Shown: piece after piece, positions 63,785 to 64,000 of the stretch
Numbering within the stretch: position 1 is the first letter of the stretch
Layout of the letters: each line of letters opens with the position of its first letter
Origin: Sphingomonadaceae bacterium
Lineage (GTDB): Bacteria > Pseudomonadota > Alphaproteobacteria > Sphingomonadales > Sphingomonadaceae
Direction of reading: 5' to 3'
NCBI GenBank assembly: GCA_025056155.1
Contig: JANWWL010000007.1
Span: 62,001 to 126,000, forward strand
DNA length: 64,000 bases
Translations under genes and position numbers: made by a program
Notes under the pieces: generated by a model
Database searches by the model: none
What the model was told of the DNA's origin: nothing
The model's input: only the letters and a program-made list of their open reading frames with translations

Positions 63785-64000
63785 ATGGCATCCACGAGCC
63801 AGCCCCTGCCCCTGATGCCGCACGCGACGGCCACCTGGCTGGTCGAGAACACGTCGCTCACCTTCCAACAGATCGCCGATTTCTGCGGCCTCCACGTCCT
63901 CGAGGTGCAGGCGATCGCCGACGAGACGACCGCCACGCGGCTGACACCGCGCGATCCCGTCCGTGCGGGCGAACTCACCATGGAGGAGATCGAGAAAGCC
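63785..64000 (+). CDS. DUF1013 family protein (partial, runs off right edge)
   Basis: MASTSQPLPLMPHATATWLVENTSLTFQQIADFCGLHVLEVQAIADE...; typical start of the alphaproteobacterial DUF1013 family. Confidence 0.85.
   Translation, partial: MASTSQPLPLMPHATATWLVENTSLTFQQIADFCGLHVLEVQAIADETTATRLTPRDPVRAGELTMEEIEKA

Overview
High-GC window of alphaproteobacterial type. The left ~40 kb is an accessory/catabolic region and the right ~23 kb is core genome, with tRNA-Glu near the boundary. Accessory part: (i) a hydantoinase/oxoprolinase-type operon (partial CaiB, HyuB, HyuA, HMG-CoA lyase-like) with a divergent isochorismatase-family hydrolase, a GntR regulator, a hydantoin-racemase-like gene, two tandem SnoaL/NTF2-like genes and a TonB receptor; (ii) a ~27 kb cluster (about 11.4-38.1 kb) with transporters, FAD oxidoreductases, two serine beta-lactamase-like hydrolases, a DUF1838 protein, a PAP/fibrillin-like protein, a PhyH-type dioxygenase, a cytochrome b561-cytochrome c fusion and an IclR regulator. 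Core part: alpha-L-fucosidase, COQ4, tRNA-Glu, recJ, 3-HB dehydrogenase, a TetR-containing operon, tRNA-Lys, rodA-mrdA-mreD-mreC-mreB, mutL, leuA, lysC, nitronate monooxygenase, ptsP and a partial DUF1013 gene. The two strongest candidates for something undescribed, both read directly from the sequence, are: (1) a recurring palindrome TCCGC(A/T)GGG(C/T)GGA at seven sites in six promoter regions, usually centred in divergent intergenic gaps 50-77 bp from both start codons, which ties the cluster into one probable IclR regulon; (2) three copies of a two-gene module, a class I SAM methyltransferase followed with overlap or near-overlap by a small (~101-116 aa) helical partner protein with the pattern LAxELxVxRDRLxxLE. 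No mobile-element genes, CRISPR array or rRNA were recognised. Functional names come from reading the translations by eye; no database search was run.
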